Under the pieces are notes generated by a model. The model saw only the letters and a list, made by a program, of their open reading frames with translations. It was not told where the DNA came from and made no database searches. A stretch of 64,000 nt of DNA from Cephalotus follicularis (Eukaryota; Streptophyta; Magnoliopsida; Oxalidales; Cephalotaceae): positions 1 to 64,000 of the forward strand of contig BDDD01005081.1 of assembly GCA_001972305.1 (NCBI GenBank), given 5' to 3'. Position numbers and translations under genes: made by a program. Positions 1-10,557 of this stretch are shown one piece after another. How positions within the stretch are numbered: the first letter of the stretch is position 1; each line of letters starts with the position of its first letter.

Positions 1-699
1 ACCACAGTCACGGAGCAAGGGCCAAGGAATCCCTTGGCCCAATGTATTTATAAGGAGGAGAACAGGAGATACGGTCTCCTGTACACAGAAACTGAGGACC
101 TCTTCCTCGGACGTCCTCACACTTGTTCCATCCTCGGAACCATGGCAGAGACCCAATATCCTCTGCAGACATATTGCATCCTATAATGAAGGATCTCAAC
201 CTTATCAACAGGATAAGGAGACAATCATTGCCAGATTCGATGGGATTTAAGCTTATCCAATTAAGGAGATAGAACCCTAACCAACAACTATGAAAGGAAA
301 GAGGCGATATTCAAGGAAGAGATAAAGGAAAGCAGCTACATTATTGGCGAAGATAAGGGAATGTCCGAGATCCTCGGCATTTCCTAGGGGATCATGATCA
401 CATCCGATTTACACGCTCAATCAGTTACCAAATTCCACTATAAATACAAGTTCAACATACTGAACAAAGGTCAGCAATTTTTACATTCAAGAGAGCATAA
501 TATTTCATCTGCACTTGACTAACTTGAGCGTCGGAGTGTCCCCGGGAGAACAACCTCCTGGGCCTTCACCATTGTTGTTACTTGTGCAGGTGTCCGAGAT
601 CAGTTTCTTCCTCACAGGCATCAGTGACAAAGCGTTTCTCTTAACAAATCAAAGTCCTCCACGTAGGATACTGTTGAGAGAAGGATTTCTGTATCAACA
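1..699 (+). mobile_element. 3' part of an LTR (Gypsy type), cut by window edge
   Basis: This is the end of a long terminal repeat whose start lies outside the window. A TATA box (TATAAATA, 439-446) is followed by a leader containing the ACTTGAGCGTCGGAGTG motif at about 520-540, which is common near the 3' end of plant Gypsy LTRs. The LTR ends in CAACA at 699. The next five bases, ATGAG (700-704), also occur at the matching position of the two other family A copies (8421, 12571), so they fit one side of a target-site duplication. The LTR would therefore sit inside a family A LTR. Copies of CCTCGG/CCGAGG lie near 100-140 and 365-380. Superfamily assignment rests on motif style only; no coding part is visible. 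Confidence 0.6.
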
Positions 700-2270
700 A
701 TGAGAGTCAAACCACATCTTATGGAATTGACAGAATATGGGATCATAGCCTAGGACCAAGTGAACAAGTGTAAGATATTATTGGACTGGGACCATTGTGA
801 ACGAGTCCAATCATGGAATGTAAGGGCTGGGACCAAGTGAACAAGCCGTATTGTATGGTAAGGGCTGGGACACATTGTGAACAAGCCTTATGGTTATGGT
901 ATGGATGGCTGGGACCAAGTGAACAAGCCATCTGGTATGGATGATGTGGTTAGAGTTATCTCGACCCCACACGTCTACAACACAGATTGTGTGTATGGAG
1001 TGGGATGGACCTTATGGATTGTTTGACACATTGTATGGTTATGGATTGTTATGGAGTGTCTGTAGGCCTATGGCCTTTGATATGATTAGGACTAGCTAAG
1101 TATACCCCTGTTTAGGGACGGTTGGTATATTGAAGTTGTCCGCAATTGTCATTCATATACATGACATTACATGGCATATTATTTGATGGTTATATTGGAT
1201 ACATGCATAGCATACTACTACCCTGTTGCATGCACGACATATCGTTACATTGTTGCATCGCATGGCATATAGTATAGCCTTCCGCCATACGGATACGGTA
1301 TGATTAAGGAACGTATATGGAATGGTCGTGGAATGGTTGTGGAACGTACGACTATGGATCGTACAGTGATGGACTGAATGGTCGTGGATCGAAGGGTTAT
1401 GGATTTGCAAAATTGTAGTTAAGGGTTTGTAGTGTTACGGAATGGATATTGTATGGTTATTGTTAAGGTAGGGAATGATAACAGAATTCTATTGGAGTCG
1501 CATGGATATGGTTAGTGAACGGTGCCTATGGAAAATGGCATGGTTCTAAATGCTTGTTCTCATAGCATGGTTTATATCAATTGTCATACGTAAATCTCTC
1601 ATATGTCATACTTTTCTGCTGCACTCCTATATGTACCTTGCATATGGCTATCCTACAAAACCGTCGGGTTGCTGACCCATTGCAATGTATTGTAATGTAA
1701 TGGGTCAGGTTCAGGTTCAGGTCCAGGTGACGTGCAGCAACGATCAGCCGGGCTAAATCGTATGGCAAGGATCTACATCTCCTCTAACCTACTTTGTATA
1801 AATGTGATATTGTAAAGGGACAGATATTAAATATGGATGTATTTATGGTTATTGTATAAGAAACAAATCTAAGATGAAATAGAGATATGTTTTATTTCCG
1901 TATTTGACCTGCCGGCTTGTAGCAGTGCTAGATTTATATGTGTGTTGATGTAAAGGATATGGATGGGTCCTCCTATTGTGATTATTACTGATTTCGTCCT
2001 ACGGGAGTGTGGATTGTTGAGGGCTGAGCCCATATATGAAATGTGTTTTTCTTTACAGGGGGCTTAGCCCAATAAATGAATACTTCATGCTAATTTTTGG
2101 GAGATTTAGAATATATTTATGATTGAATATTCTGCTTGTATAACTTTTATTAAAGCTTTATATTTATAGCACTTTTGGAGTATGATTTATGTATGAATGA
2201 ATGGACTGAACGGATGGTATCTCACGCGTTGGGTCATGGGGGGTTTACTCTCACAGTTTGGGGCGTGACA
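700..2270 (+). mobile_element. Family A giant LTR, 3' portion
   Basis: This aligns with 8421-10022 and 12571-14141. It ends in GGGGCGTGACA at 2270, directly followed by a primer-binding site. From 700 to 1220 it is only about 92% like the other copies by eye. From 1221 onward it is nearly identical to 13092 onward. Short reading frames here are shared by all copies and show no protein family, so I treat them as non-coding. Confidence 0.75.
741..935 (+). repeat. Minisatellite in family A LTR (copy 1)
   Basis: About five degenerate units of roughly 35-50 bp are built around GGCTGGGACCAAGTGAACAA followed by GCC. Each unit has short complementary ends (GGCT...AGCC) that could form a small hairpin. 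The array recurs at 8462-8655 and 12612-12800 in the other family A LTRs. Confidence 0.7.
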
Positions 2271-2828
2271 GCTTGGTATCAGAGCCGGTCCAATGCTGGA
2301 GACGCCAGGATAGGGTCCTCGGCTAGTGGAATTGTGATTGGTGGATTAAGTTAAAGTGCTATATTTGGAGTTACTAGGAGTAGCGGAATAATAAGTGTTA
2401 TATGGAGTTTCTTGGATTCACGGATATGAAAGTTGATAGCTGATTGTTTTCTCTTATACAAGGTGGAATATGTAAGGTCAATGTGGATCAACCACAGCAG
2501 GAGATAGAGCCAGGCCGTCGATGACACGTACCCGAGCCAATAGAGGTATTGAAGGACAAGAGGAAAAGAAAGTGTGGCCAAGAGAGGCATAACATGTTAC
2601 TTCAGCTCAAGAAGAGCCTAGTGATTTTTTAAGAGAGATGCATGGCATGATGACCAAATGGATGGAATGATGCAGTGACAAGTGGCTGCAAGTTGATGGT
2701 AGCCAATGTGAGGCTAAGTTATTGAGGATGGCACCTCCTATGGAAGGTAAAGAAGATGGACGGCATTGTACCCTCACATGTTTTAACCTAGGGAATCTCG
2801 GGACGAGATTTCTCTAAGGAGGGGAGGA
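2271..2828 (+). mobile_element. Family A internal region (PBS to PPT), copy 1
   Basis: The whole internal domain is about 0.56 kb. It opens with a primer-binding site (TGGTATCAGAGC, 2274-2285) complementary to plant initiator-Met tRNA and closes with a purine tract (CTAAGGAGGGGAGG, about 2814-2827) preceded by a CGGGACGAGATTT stretch like that before the 3' LTR of Tekay/Del Gypsy elements. A short piece around 2490-2690 resembles a Gag N-terminus (RTRANRGIEGQEEK) but no conserved Gag, protease or pol domain exists. The element is non-autonomous. Confidence 0.7.
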
Positions 2829-3010
2829 ATATATATATAATACATTAAAAAAAAACCAAACAGGCTCATAATGCGCCCGACGCATTACATTGCGCCAAAG
2901 AAAGAAACAGCAAAGAAAGGAGAGAGAGATGTGGGAGAGAGAACCAGAGAGAGGGAGAGAGAACTAGGCATGGGAGAAGATGACGGCGTCGGACCGGTAA
3001 GTGCCCGCGA
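2829..3010 (+). promoter_or_regulatory. Candidate LTR promoter and leader
   Basis: A TATATATA tract at the very start of the LTR is followed by A-rich DNA, a purine-rich GAGAGA leader (2905-2965) and GGTAAGT at 2995-3001, a good match to a plant 5' splice site. The same order is found at 10558-10735 and 14697-14877. Promoter or splicing activity is inference only. Confidence 0.3.
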
Positions 3011-4337
3011 TGCAAGTCGCCCATCCACCGACGGTAACCCTCTCCTATCTTCTCTTTTCTCTTTCTTTTCTCCTCGTCACTGTTGCCTCTGTCACACCCT
3101 GCCTCCTCTATCACGCCCTGCCATGCGTTCCATCGCGAATGGAGCGGGTTTTTGCCTAGAAGACTAGCTCTTCCCCTTTTGATTGTTGTTGAGTTTCTGA
3201 TTGAAATCGGCCAGAATGTGAAGGCTGAGTCAACCCAAAGAGTTTGACTCGCTGCCTGCTGTGACTACGGGTTCCTTGGCGAGTCACGGAGAGTCTCGGC
3301 TAGAGATGTGTAGAACGGGTCTTGTGGAGGTTCGTTTGTGAGGTGGCCAGAATTATCGATGACCAGCGAGTTGACTCAGTGAGTCGAACTCACTGTCGGC
3401 CATGACAGCACGTTTCACGGTGAGTCACAGCGAGTTTTCGACAGGAGTGTGTAGACCGGCTAATTTGGAGTCTGTCTATGGCGTTGTCGGAGTTTCGATG
3501 TGTTGGCCGGAATGGATATTGTATGGTTATTGTTATGCAGGGAATGATAATGGAATTGTGTTGGAGTCGTATGGATATGGTTAGTGAATGGCACCTATGG
3601 AAAATGGCATGGTTCTAAATGCTAGTTCTCATAGCATGGTTTATATCGATTGTCATGCATACATCTCTCATATGTCATATTTATCTGTTGCACTCCTATA
3701 TGTACATTGCATATGTGTATCCTACACAAGCTTCGAGTTGTTGACCCATTGCATTGTATTGTAATGAAATGGATCAGGTTCAGGTCCAGGTGATGCGCAG
3801 CAGTGATTAGCTGGGCTAAATCGTAGGGTAGGGATCTACATGTCCTCTGACCTACTTTGTATAAATGTAATATTGTAAAGGGACAAATATTGAATATGGA
3901 TGTATTTATGGTTATTGCATTAGAAAAAAATCTAAGATGAAATAGAGATATGTTTTATATCTGTATTTGACCTGCCGGCTTGTAGCAGTGCTAGATTTAT
4001 ATGTGTGTTGATGTAAAGGATATGGATGGGTCCTCCTATTGTGATTATTATTGATTTCATCTTACGGGAGTGTGGATTGTTGAGGGTTGAGCCCATATAT
4101 GAAATGTGTTTTTCATTACACGGGGTTTAGTCCGATAAATGAATACTTTATGCCGAATTTTCAGGAGATTTTAAGAGTTAGAATATATTTATTATTAATT
4201 CTTCCGCTTGTATAACTTTGATTAAAGCTTTATATTTATAGCACTTTTGGAGCATGATTTATGTATGATTGAATGGACTGAATGGATGGTATATCACGCG
4301 TCGGGTCATCGGTTACTCTCGCGATTCGGGGCATGAG
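2829..4337 (+). mobile_element. Family A LTR, short form, copy 1
   Basis: It starts with a TATATATA stretch, then the GA-rich leader and GGTAAGT seen in the other A LTRs, and ends with the usual CACGCGTCGGGTCAT...CGGGGCATGAG block. At about 1.5 kb it lacks the middle of the 3.6-kb full LTR. The same short form is at 14697-16205, so it predates the 5.4-kb duplication. Open frames inside, such as 2871-3167, show no protein family. Confidence 0.7.
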
Positions 4338-5522
4338 AAATATATATGTATATGTTTTGAAATGATTTTTGATAAAACCATTATTTTTGCATACTGAGAA
4401 TATAACTACCTATGGGGATCCCATAGGGGTGTTCTTTGGCACGGAGGACATTACACTTTCCATAGCAGTGTGATTAGTCTACGGCGTCTCACATAGATTT
4501 CGATTTGGTCACCGGATTGTGACATTTTGGATAGAGGCGTATGGGTCGACCCTAGTTATATGGATTCAGATTCTGGGAATTGATTGTGTAGTGCCGTACA
4601 CATCATTCCGTCGGGCACGTGGATTCTGCATTATATATATATATATATGTGTGTGTGTATGTATGTATTTAAATCATTATTGCATATCTCAGTATAAAAC
4701 ATTGATTTGGGAAAAATTTTGGATCGGATATGAACGAATACGTATATATATTTTCTGAATATTTGTAAATATATATATATATGTATGTTTGACCTGAGCA
4801 TCATTTGCATAAATACAGTTTATTTATGAGTTGATCTGTTTTCGTAAACGATTGGTATGGATTTGTTTCGTAAACTATTTTGTTTCGTACTGTTCTGTTT
4901 CATAAATTGTTTTGTTTCGTACTGATCTTTTTTGCAAACTGTTCTGTTTCATAAACTTTTTTGTTTCGTACTGTTCTGTTTCATAAACTTTTCTGTTTCG
5001 TAAACTGTTTTGTTTCGTAAATTGTTTTATTATTCTAAATATGTACTAAGATTTTCTCAGTCGCGTTTTTGTTTTCTATGCGGCAGGTTTTCGGGAGCAT
5101 ATGGGGAAAGTGTGATGAAAGAGAAAGACCTTTGGTTTGTGGATCACTTGGGAGTTTGATTCTGTCAATTGAATAGTTGTTTTATGATCATGTGTTGACC
5201 AATGTTATGAACAACATTTTGATATTGGAATTTATGTTAAGGATTATATATGTAGTTCAGGTTTTAGAACCACCACGTATTGATGATTTGAATAAAGATT
5301 AAGATACTTTGAGCCATCAGAGATTTTTGAGACATAAGTTTAGTTTCGAATTTGATTATTATTCAAGGTTTTAAGTTTACCATAATGTTTTGGATTTATG
5401 GTTTTGATGACTTAAGTGAAGGATAGGTTATGATCTTCTGATATGATTCTGTCAGTCAGTTTTGTGTGACAACCCACACAGAATAGGGGGTGACATCCCT
5501 ATCCTGAACCGGGGGTGTTACA
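4338..5522 (+). mobile_element. Family B LTR, 3' part, copy 1
   Basis: This matches 20018-20331 at its start and the duplicate 16206-17405 throughout. It ends with GAACCGGGGGTGTTACA at 5522, directly before a primer-binding site. It is joined on the left to a family A LTR end without a recognisable target-site duplication, so the join looks recombinational. Confidence 0.65.
4835..5031 (+). repeat. Tandem TGTTTCGTAAACTGTTT repeats
   Basis: About ten degenerate units of roughly 17-22 bp, of the type CTGTTTTGTTTCGTAAA, lie inside the family B LTR. The array is duplicated at 16715-16911. Confidence 0.8.
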
Positions 5523-5806
5523 GTTATGGTAACAGAGAATAGGTTTTCGTTCCTTAGAAAGCCTATCTAGGTTTGAGCTGTGAGATGGGTAGAAATTGGG
5601 TTAGGGCTAATTCTGAATAGTCGTTTCGGTATGTTTTTAGTTTGTTGTTTCTGTTTGTTTTGGTCATGTCTGGGTTTCTTGTTCATAAATGGCACGTAGA
5701 GGTGGATTTTCTTTCGATGGAGATGCATGATTTCGAAATAAGGTTTGGAAGTTGGAGGTCAGTAGTTGTTTAGATTTCGGGACGAACTCTTTTAAGGAGG
5801 TGAGGA
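5523..5806 (+). mobile_element. Family B internal region (284 bp), copy 1
   Basis: The internal region begins with TGGTAACAGAG (5526-5536), a variant of the initiator-Met primer-binding site, and ends with TCGGGACGAACTC and a purine tract (TTTTAAGGAGGTGAGGA, 5790-5806). The next LTR begins directly after. At 284 bp it has no room for a retroviral protein. This is a non-autonomous element with an extremely short internal region between giant LTRs. Confidence 0.7.
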
Positions 5807-6587
5807 TGTAATACCCCGATTCGTTGCCTATATGTTTGTTGATAAACGTTATGTTTTTGTCATATGTCATATGTTATATGTTTTATGTATTTTTTGGTCC
5901 ACAAATCGTTTTTGAATATCTGTTTTGTGTTCTGGGCATTAAGCGTCAACGCCTTAGCATTGTTAGTTCATTGTTTCTTTGGAGGTGTATCGCATCGACA
6001 CCTATGCATTTGACATCGACACTTTTGTGTGAAAGGAGTAAGCGTCAACGTCTTGTCTTCACGTCGATGCTTAAAGCCTTTCTTCCTTATCTGTTTTGCA
6101 TCTGTTTTGCACGGTGGCTTATTTTTTTTGGAAAGGAGATTTTGCCATTAAACGATTATCTGATTTTTCCTTCTTTGTTTGACACGCTTTCTACTCATAA
6201 GGAAGGTGTTAATTCACCAGATTTTATCATTCAAAATACACGTTTTGCATTAAACCTCAGATTGCATCTTTTTAAAGCCCCATTATCTACACATTTTATC
6301 AAACCAACACAGTCAATTGTCTCCTTCATCGTGTATCGTTTTTGGCTTCAACTGAAGGTACTTTTTGAATGAAAGTCTTAGTTTTTGTTATATATATATT
6401 TTTGTTATTAATCATTAGTTTCTACTAAAACAAGATAAAAACTCGTTTGAAATAATATTTCTGCCATCTGTATATCCATGAATTTATGTGTTTGAATCAT
6501 TGTACTGGTATCTTGTAGTCCTAAAAGTCATGTTTTAGCATCTGCATGTTACTGTTTCATGATTTGTACGAAGATATTGGATTATAG
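5807..6587 (+). mobile_element. Family B LTR, 5' part, copy 1
   Basis: It starts with TGTAATACCCCGA, a typical plant Gypsy LTR start. It matches 17690-18497 nearly perfectly and is cut at 6587, where a family A LTR begins. The 182-residue open frame at 5824-6372 lies wholly inside the LTR and has no recognisable domain. Confidence 0.75.
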
Positions 6588-9500
6588 TAAGTACGTGCGA
6601 TGCAAGTCCCCCATCCACCGACGGTAACCCTCTCCTCTCTTCTCTTTTCTCTTTCTTTTCTCCCCATCACTGTCGCCTCTGTCACGCGCTGCCGTGTGAT
6701 CCACCGCCGGTAACCACCGCGGTTGCAGCAGATTTTTGCCTATAAGACCAGCTCTTCCCCTTTTGATGGCTATTGAGACGATTTTTGATTGAAATTGGCC
6801 AGAATGTGAAGGTTGAGTCAACCCAGCGGTTTGACTCGCTGCCTACTGTGACCGCCGATTCCTTGGTGAGTCACGGTGAGTCTCGGCTAGAGATGTGTAG
6901 AACGGGTATTGTGGAGGTTCGCTTGTGAGGTGGCCAAAATTATGGATGACGTCGAGTTACTCAATGAGTTGAACTCACTGTCAGCCATGACAACACGTTT
7001 CACGGCGAGTCAAGGCGATTTTCCCACAGCAGTGTGTAGACCGGCTAATTTGGAGTCCGTTTATGGCGTGGCCAGAGTTTCGATGTGTTGGCCAGAATAT
7101 GGCCGGAACTCCGGTGATGACAATGTGTATTTACTACCTGTGTGTAGATCGTAATCGAATGTGATGGTTATTGCAGTGATACTAAGAGAACGAGAACTCT
7201 GTTGACACAAGATGGAGCTACGCTCGTAACGACGTGTTAAGCTTAGAGGAGGTGGCAGTTCGTCGATTCAGCCACAAGTCCTCCCAACTCGCAAGCTCAA
7301 TTGGTAACTGGTAGGGTATTCATATGCTCCGTGGTACGTACTCAGATGACTATTGACTTGAACCCATTCGTATACGCCGGTACGAGACGGTAGTATACGA
7401 ATGGTAGATCACCAGAGTACATAGGTTTATACTGCTTGCTTTGCATTGTGCATCCTGAAAGGTTACATGGATTGATATGGACTGTTTGAGATGGATTGTA
7501 TGGATATGCATATTGAGATGATTGTTATTTTAATTGATGGTTACTATATGTGTTATGTGAACTGATTATGAACTGGGATATGGTTTATAAACTGTATTTC
7601 CTTGGATTGAAACTTATTTTTTATGGGCTTTGGACATGGTTTCCACTGACTTACGAACTGTTTTGTAAATTGTTGTTTTGATAAAACCATCGACACTTTA
7701 CTGCTTTCGAACTGGTCCGTCGACGTTTTCATGCCCTTGAAACTCAGTAGTCGACATTCTATACTTATGCTTTCTAAAATAGTTGACACTTTGTGTATTG
7801 AACTGATCCGTCGACACTTTATGCTTTCCAAGACACTTTATACTTTCCAAACTAAACTAGTCGACGCTTAATGCTCTATTTAGCCCAAACACACTGTTTT
7901 ACATGGTTTTCAATCCAAAATTGTTTTATCTACAAAAGGATTCCATAGGAAGCTTCCATCAGGCCTTGTAGCCTATGAAAATCCTCTTTTAATACTTTTT
8001 ATCTCCAAACCAATTTTCGAATCTATATCGAAATGGTTCTCAAATGGACATTGAAATGGTTCGCAAATAGATATCGAAATGGTTTTCGAATGGGTTTTCA
8101 ATGTATGGTTAGGATGGCTCGATTGGGCTGTCTAGACACGGATATCCTGGTTGGACTTCCTCTCCATTGTTTTTACAACTTCGAGAGGGACCAACCAAAT
8201 GGTTTATGGAAATGGTTATGGTCATGGAAATTGTTTTCAAATGGTTTTGATGGATGTGGATCCTATGTGATCCTTTATGGTTAGGTCCCTAACTTTTAAA
8301 TGGAATATGGTTATGGATACGACATGATTATGGCTATGATGTGGTTATGATTATTGATTGCTATTGTTAGAGACTTAATGAGATAACCCATTCATAATAT
8401 TCATTTCTGTCATGGGGATTATGAGTGTCAAACCACATCTTATGGAATTAACAGAATATGGGATCATAGCCTGGGACCAAGTGAACAAGTCTATGATATT
8501 ATTGGACTTGGACGATTGTGAACCAGTCCAATCTTGGAATGTAAGGGCTGCGACCAAGTGAACAAGCCCTATGGTATGGTAAAGGCTGAGACACATTATG
8601 AACAAGCCTTATGGTTATGGTATGGATGGCTTGGACCAAGTAAACAAGCCATCTGGTATGGATGGTGTGGTTGGATTTATCTCGACCCCACATGTCCACA
8701 ACACATATTGTGTGTAGAGAGTGGGATGGACCTTATAGATTGTTTGACACATGGTATGGTTATGGATTGTTATAGAGTGTCTGCAGGCCTATGGCCTTTT
8801 ATATGATTAGGACTAGCTAAGTATACCCACGTTTAGGGACGGTTGGTATATTGAACCTTTCCGTAATTGTCATTCATATACATGACATTACATGGCATAT
8901 TATTTGATGGTTATATTGGATACATGCATAGCATACTACTACCCTGTTGCATGCACGCCATATCGTTACATTGTTGCATCGCATGGCATATAGTATAGCC
9001 TTCCGCCATATGGATACGGTACGATTGAGGAACGTATCTGGAATGGTCGTGGAATGGTTATGGAACGTACGACTATGGATCGTACGGTGATGGACCGAAT
9101 GGTCATAGATCGAAGGATTATGGATCGTATGGTTACAGATCAAAGGGTTATGGATTTGCAAGATTGTGGTTAAGGGTTGGTATGGTTACGGAATGGATAT
9201 TGTATGGTTATTGTTATGGTAGGGAATGATAATAGAATTGTGTTGGAGTCGTATGGATATGGTTAGTGAACGGTGCCTATGCAAAATGGCATGGTTCTAA
9301 ATGCTAGTTCTCATAGCATGGTTTATATCAGTTGTCATGCATACATCTCTCATATGTCATACATATTTGTTGCACTCCTATATGTACCTTGCATATGTGT
9401 ATCCTACACAACCTTTGGGTTGCTGACCCATTGCATTGTATTGTAATTTAATGGGTCAGGTTCATGTCCAGGTGACACGCAGCAGTGATCAGCCGGGCTA

Positions 9501-10022
9501 AATCATAGGGTAAGGATCTACATCTCCTCCGACCTACTTTGTAAAAATGTTATATTGTAAAAGGACAGATATTGAATATGGATGTATTAATGGTTATTGT
9601 ATAAGAAACAAATCGAAGATGAAATAGAGATATGTTTTATTTCTGTATTTGACCTGCCGGCTTATGGCAGTACTAGATTTATATGTGTGTTGATGTAAAG
9701 GATATGGATGGGTTCTCCTATTGTGATTATTACTGATTTCGTCCTACGGTAATGTGGATTGTGGAGGGCTGAGCCCATATATGAAATTTGTTTTTCTTTA
9801 CAGGGGGCTTAGTCCGGTAAACGAATACTTCATGCTGAATTTTTGGGAGATTTTAAGAGTTGGAATATATTTATGATTGATTCTTCTGCTTCTATAAGTT
9901 TAATTAAAGCTTTATATTTATAGCACTTTTGGAGTATGATTTATGTATGATTGAATGGACTGAATGGATGTATCTCATGCATCGGGTCGTGGGGGTTTAC
10001 TCTCGTGGTTCGAGGCATGATA
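6588..10022 (+). mobile_element. Family A giant LTR, nearly full length
   Basis: This runs in parallel with 10731-14141 at about 93-95% identity by eye, offset about 4.14 kb. It lacks only the first ~170 bp (TATA tract and leader). A block of GTCGAC-type motifs lies at 7690-7865 and the minisatellite at 8462-8655. It ends at 10022 (GGCATGATA) and is followed by a decayed primer-binding site. It includes many short frames, none recognisable. Confidence 0.8.
8462..8655 (+). repeat. Minisatellite in family A LTR (copy 2)
   Basis: Same GGACCAAGTGAACAAG-type units as at 741-935, at the same place in the LTR. Confidence 0.7.
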
Positions 10023-10557
10023 GATTGGCATTGGAGCCGGTCCTATGCTGGATACGCTAAGATAGGGTCCCCGGCTAGTAGAATTGTCATTCATGGATTG
10101 AGTTAAAGTGTTATATTTGGAGTTACTTGGAGTAGCAGAATAATAAGTTTTATATGTAGTTTCTTGGATTTACGGATATAAAAGTTGATAGCTGATTGTT
10201 GTCTCTTATACAAGGTGGAATATGGAAGGTCAATGCGGAAGAACCACAACAGGAGATAGAGCCGGGCCGTCGATGAGGCGTACCCGAGCCAATAGAGGAA
10301 TTGAAGGACAAGAGGAAAAGAAAGTGTGGCCAAGAGGCATAACATGTTACTTGGGCTCAAGAAGAGCCAAGAGATTATCTAAGAGAGATGCATGGCATGA
10401 TGCAGTGACAGGTGGCAGCAAGTTGATCGTAGCCAATGTGAGGCTAAGTTATTGAGGATGGCACCTCCTATGGAAGGCAAAGATGATGGATGTCATTGTA
10501 CCCTCACATGTTTTAACATAGGGAATCTCGGGACGATATTTCTCTAAGGAGGGGAGG
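10023..10557 (+). mobile_element. Family A internal region, copy 2
   Basis: A 535-bp internal region homologous to 2271-2828. The primer-binding site at 10024-10036 is recognisable but decayed, and the purine tract ends at 10557. No protein domains. Confidence 0.7.

Larger units (their letters stand above)
1221..6587. repeat. Near-identical 5.4-kb composite duplication, copy 1
   Basis: This stretch matches 13092-18497 almost base for base, with only a few substitutions, some A/T-run length differences and one length difference of a few tens of bp. It covers the end of a family A LTR, the A internal region, a short-form A LTR, and the family B LTR-internal-LTR junction. Identity drops from over 99% to about 92% at 1221. 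At 6588 the sequence jumps from family B LTR into a family A LTR, whereas copy 2 continues as family B. Confidence 0.9.

Noticed and set aside
2871-3167. 98-residue frame and overlapping minus-strand 82-residue frame
   Set aside because: Shadow frames of the GA-rich leader in the family A LTR; low complexity and not kept in the other A LTRs except by recent duplication.
5824-6372. 182-residue open frame, duplicated at 17707-18255, as a possible conserved gene
   Set aside because: It lies inside the family B LTR, starts just after the LTR start, has no recognisable domain, and its two copies are explained by the recent DNA duplication rather than by selection.
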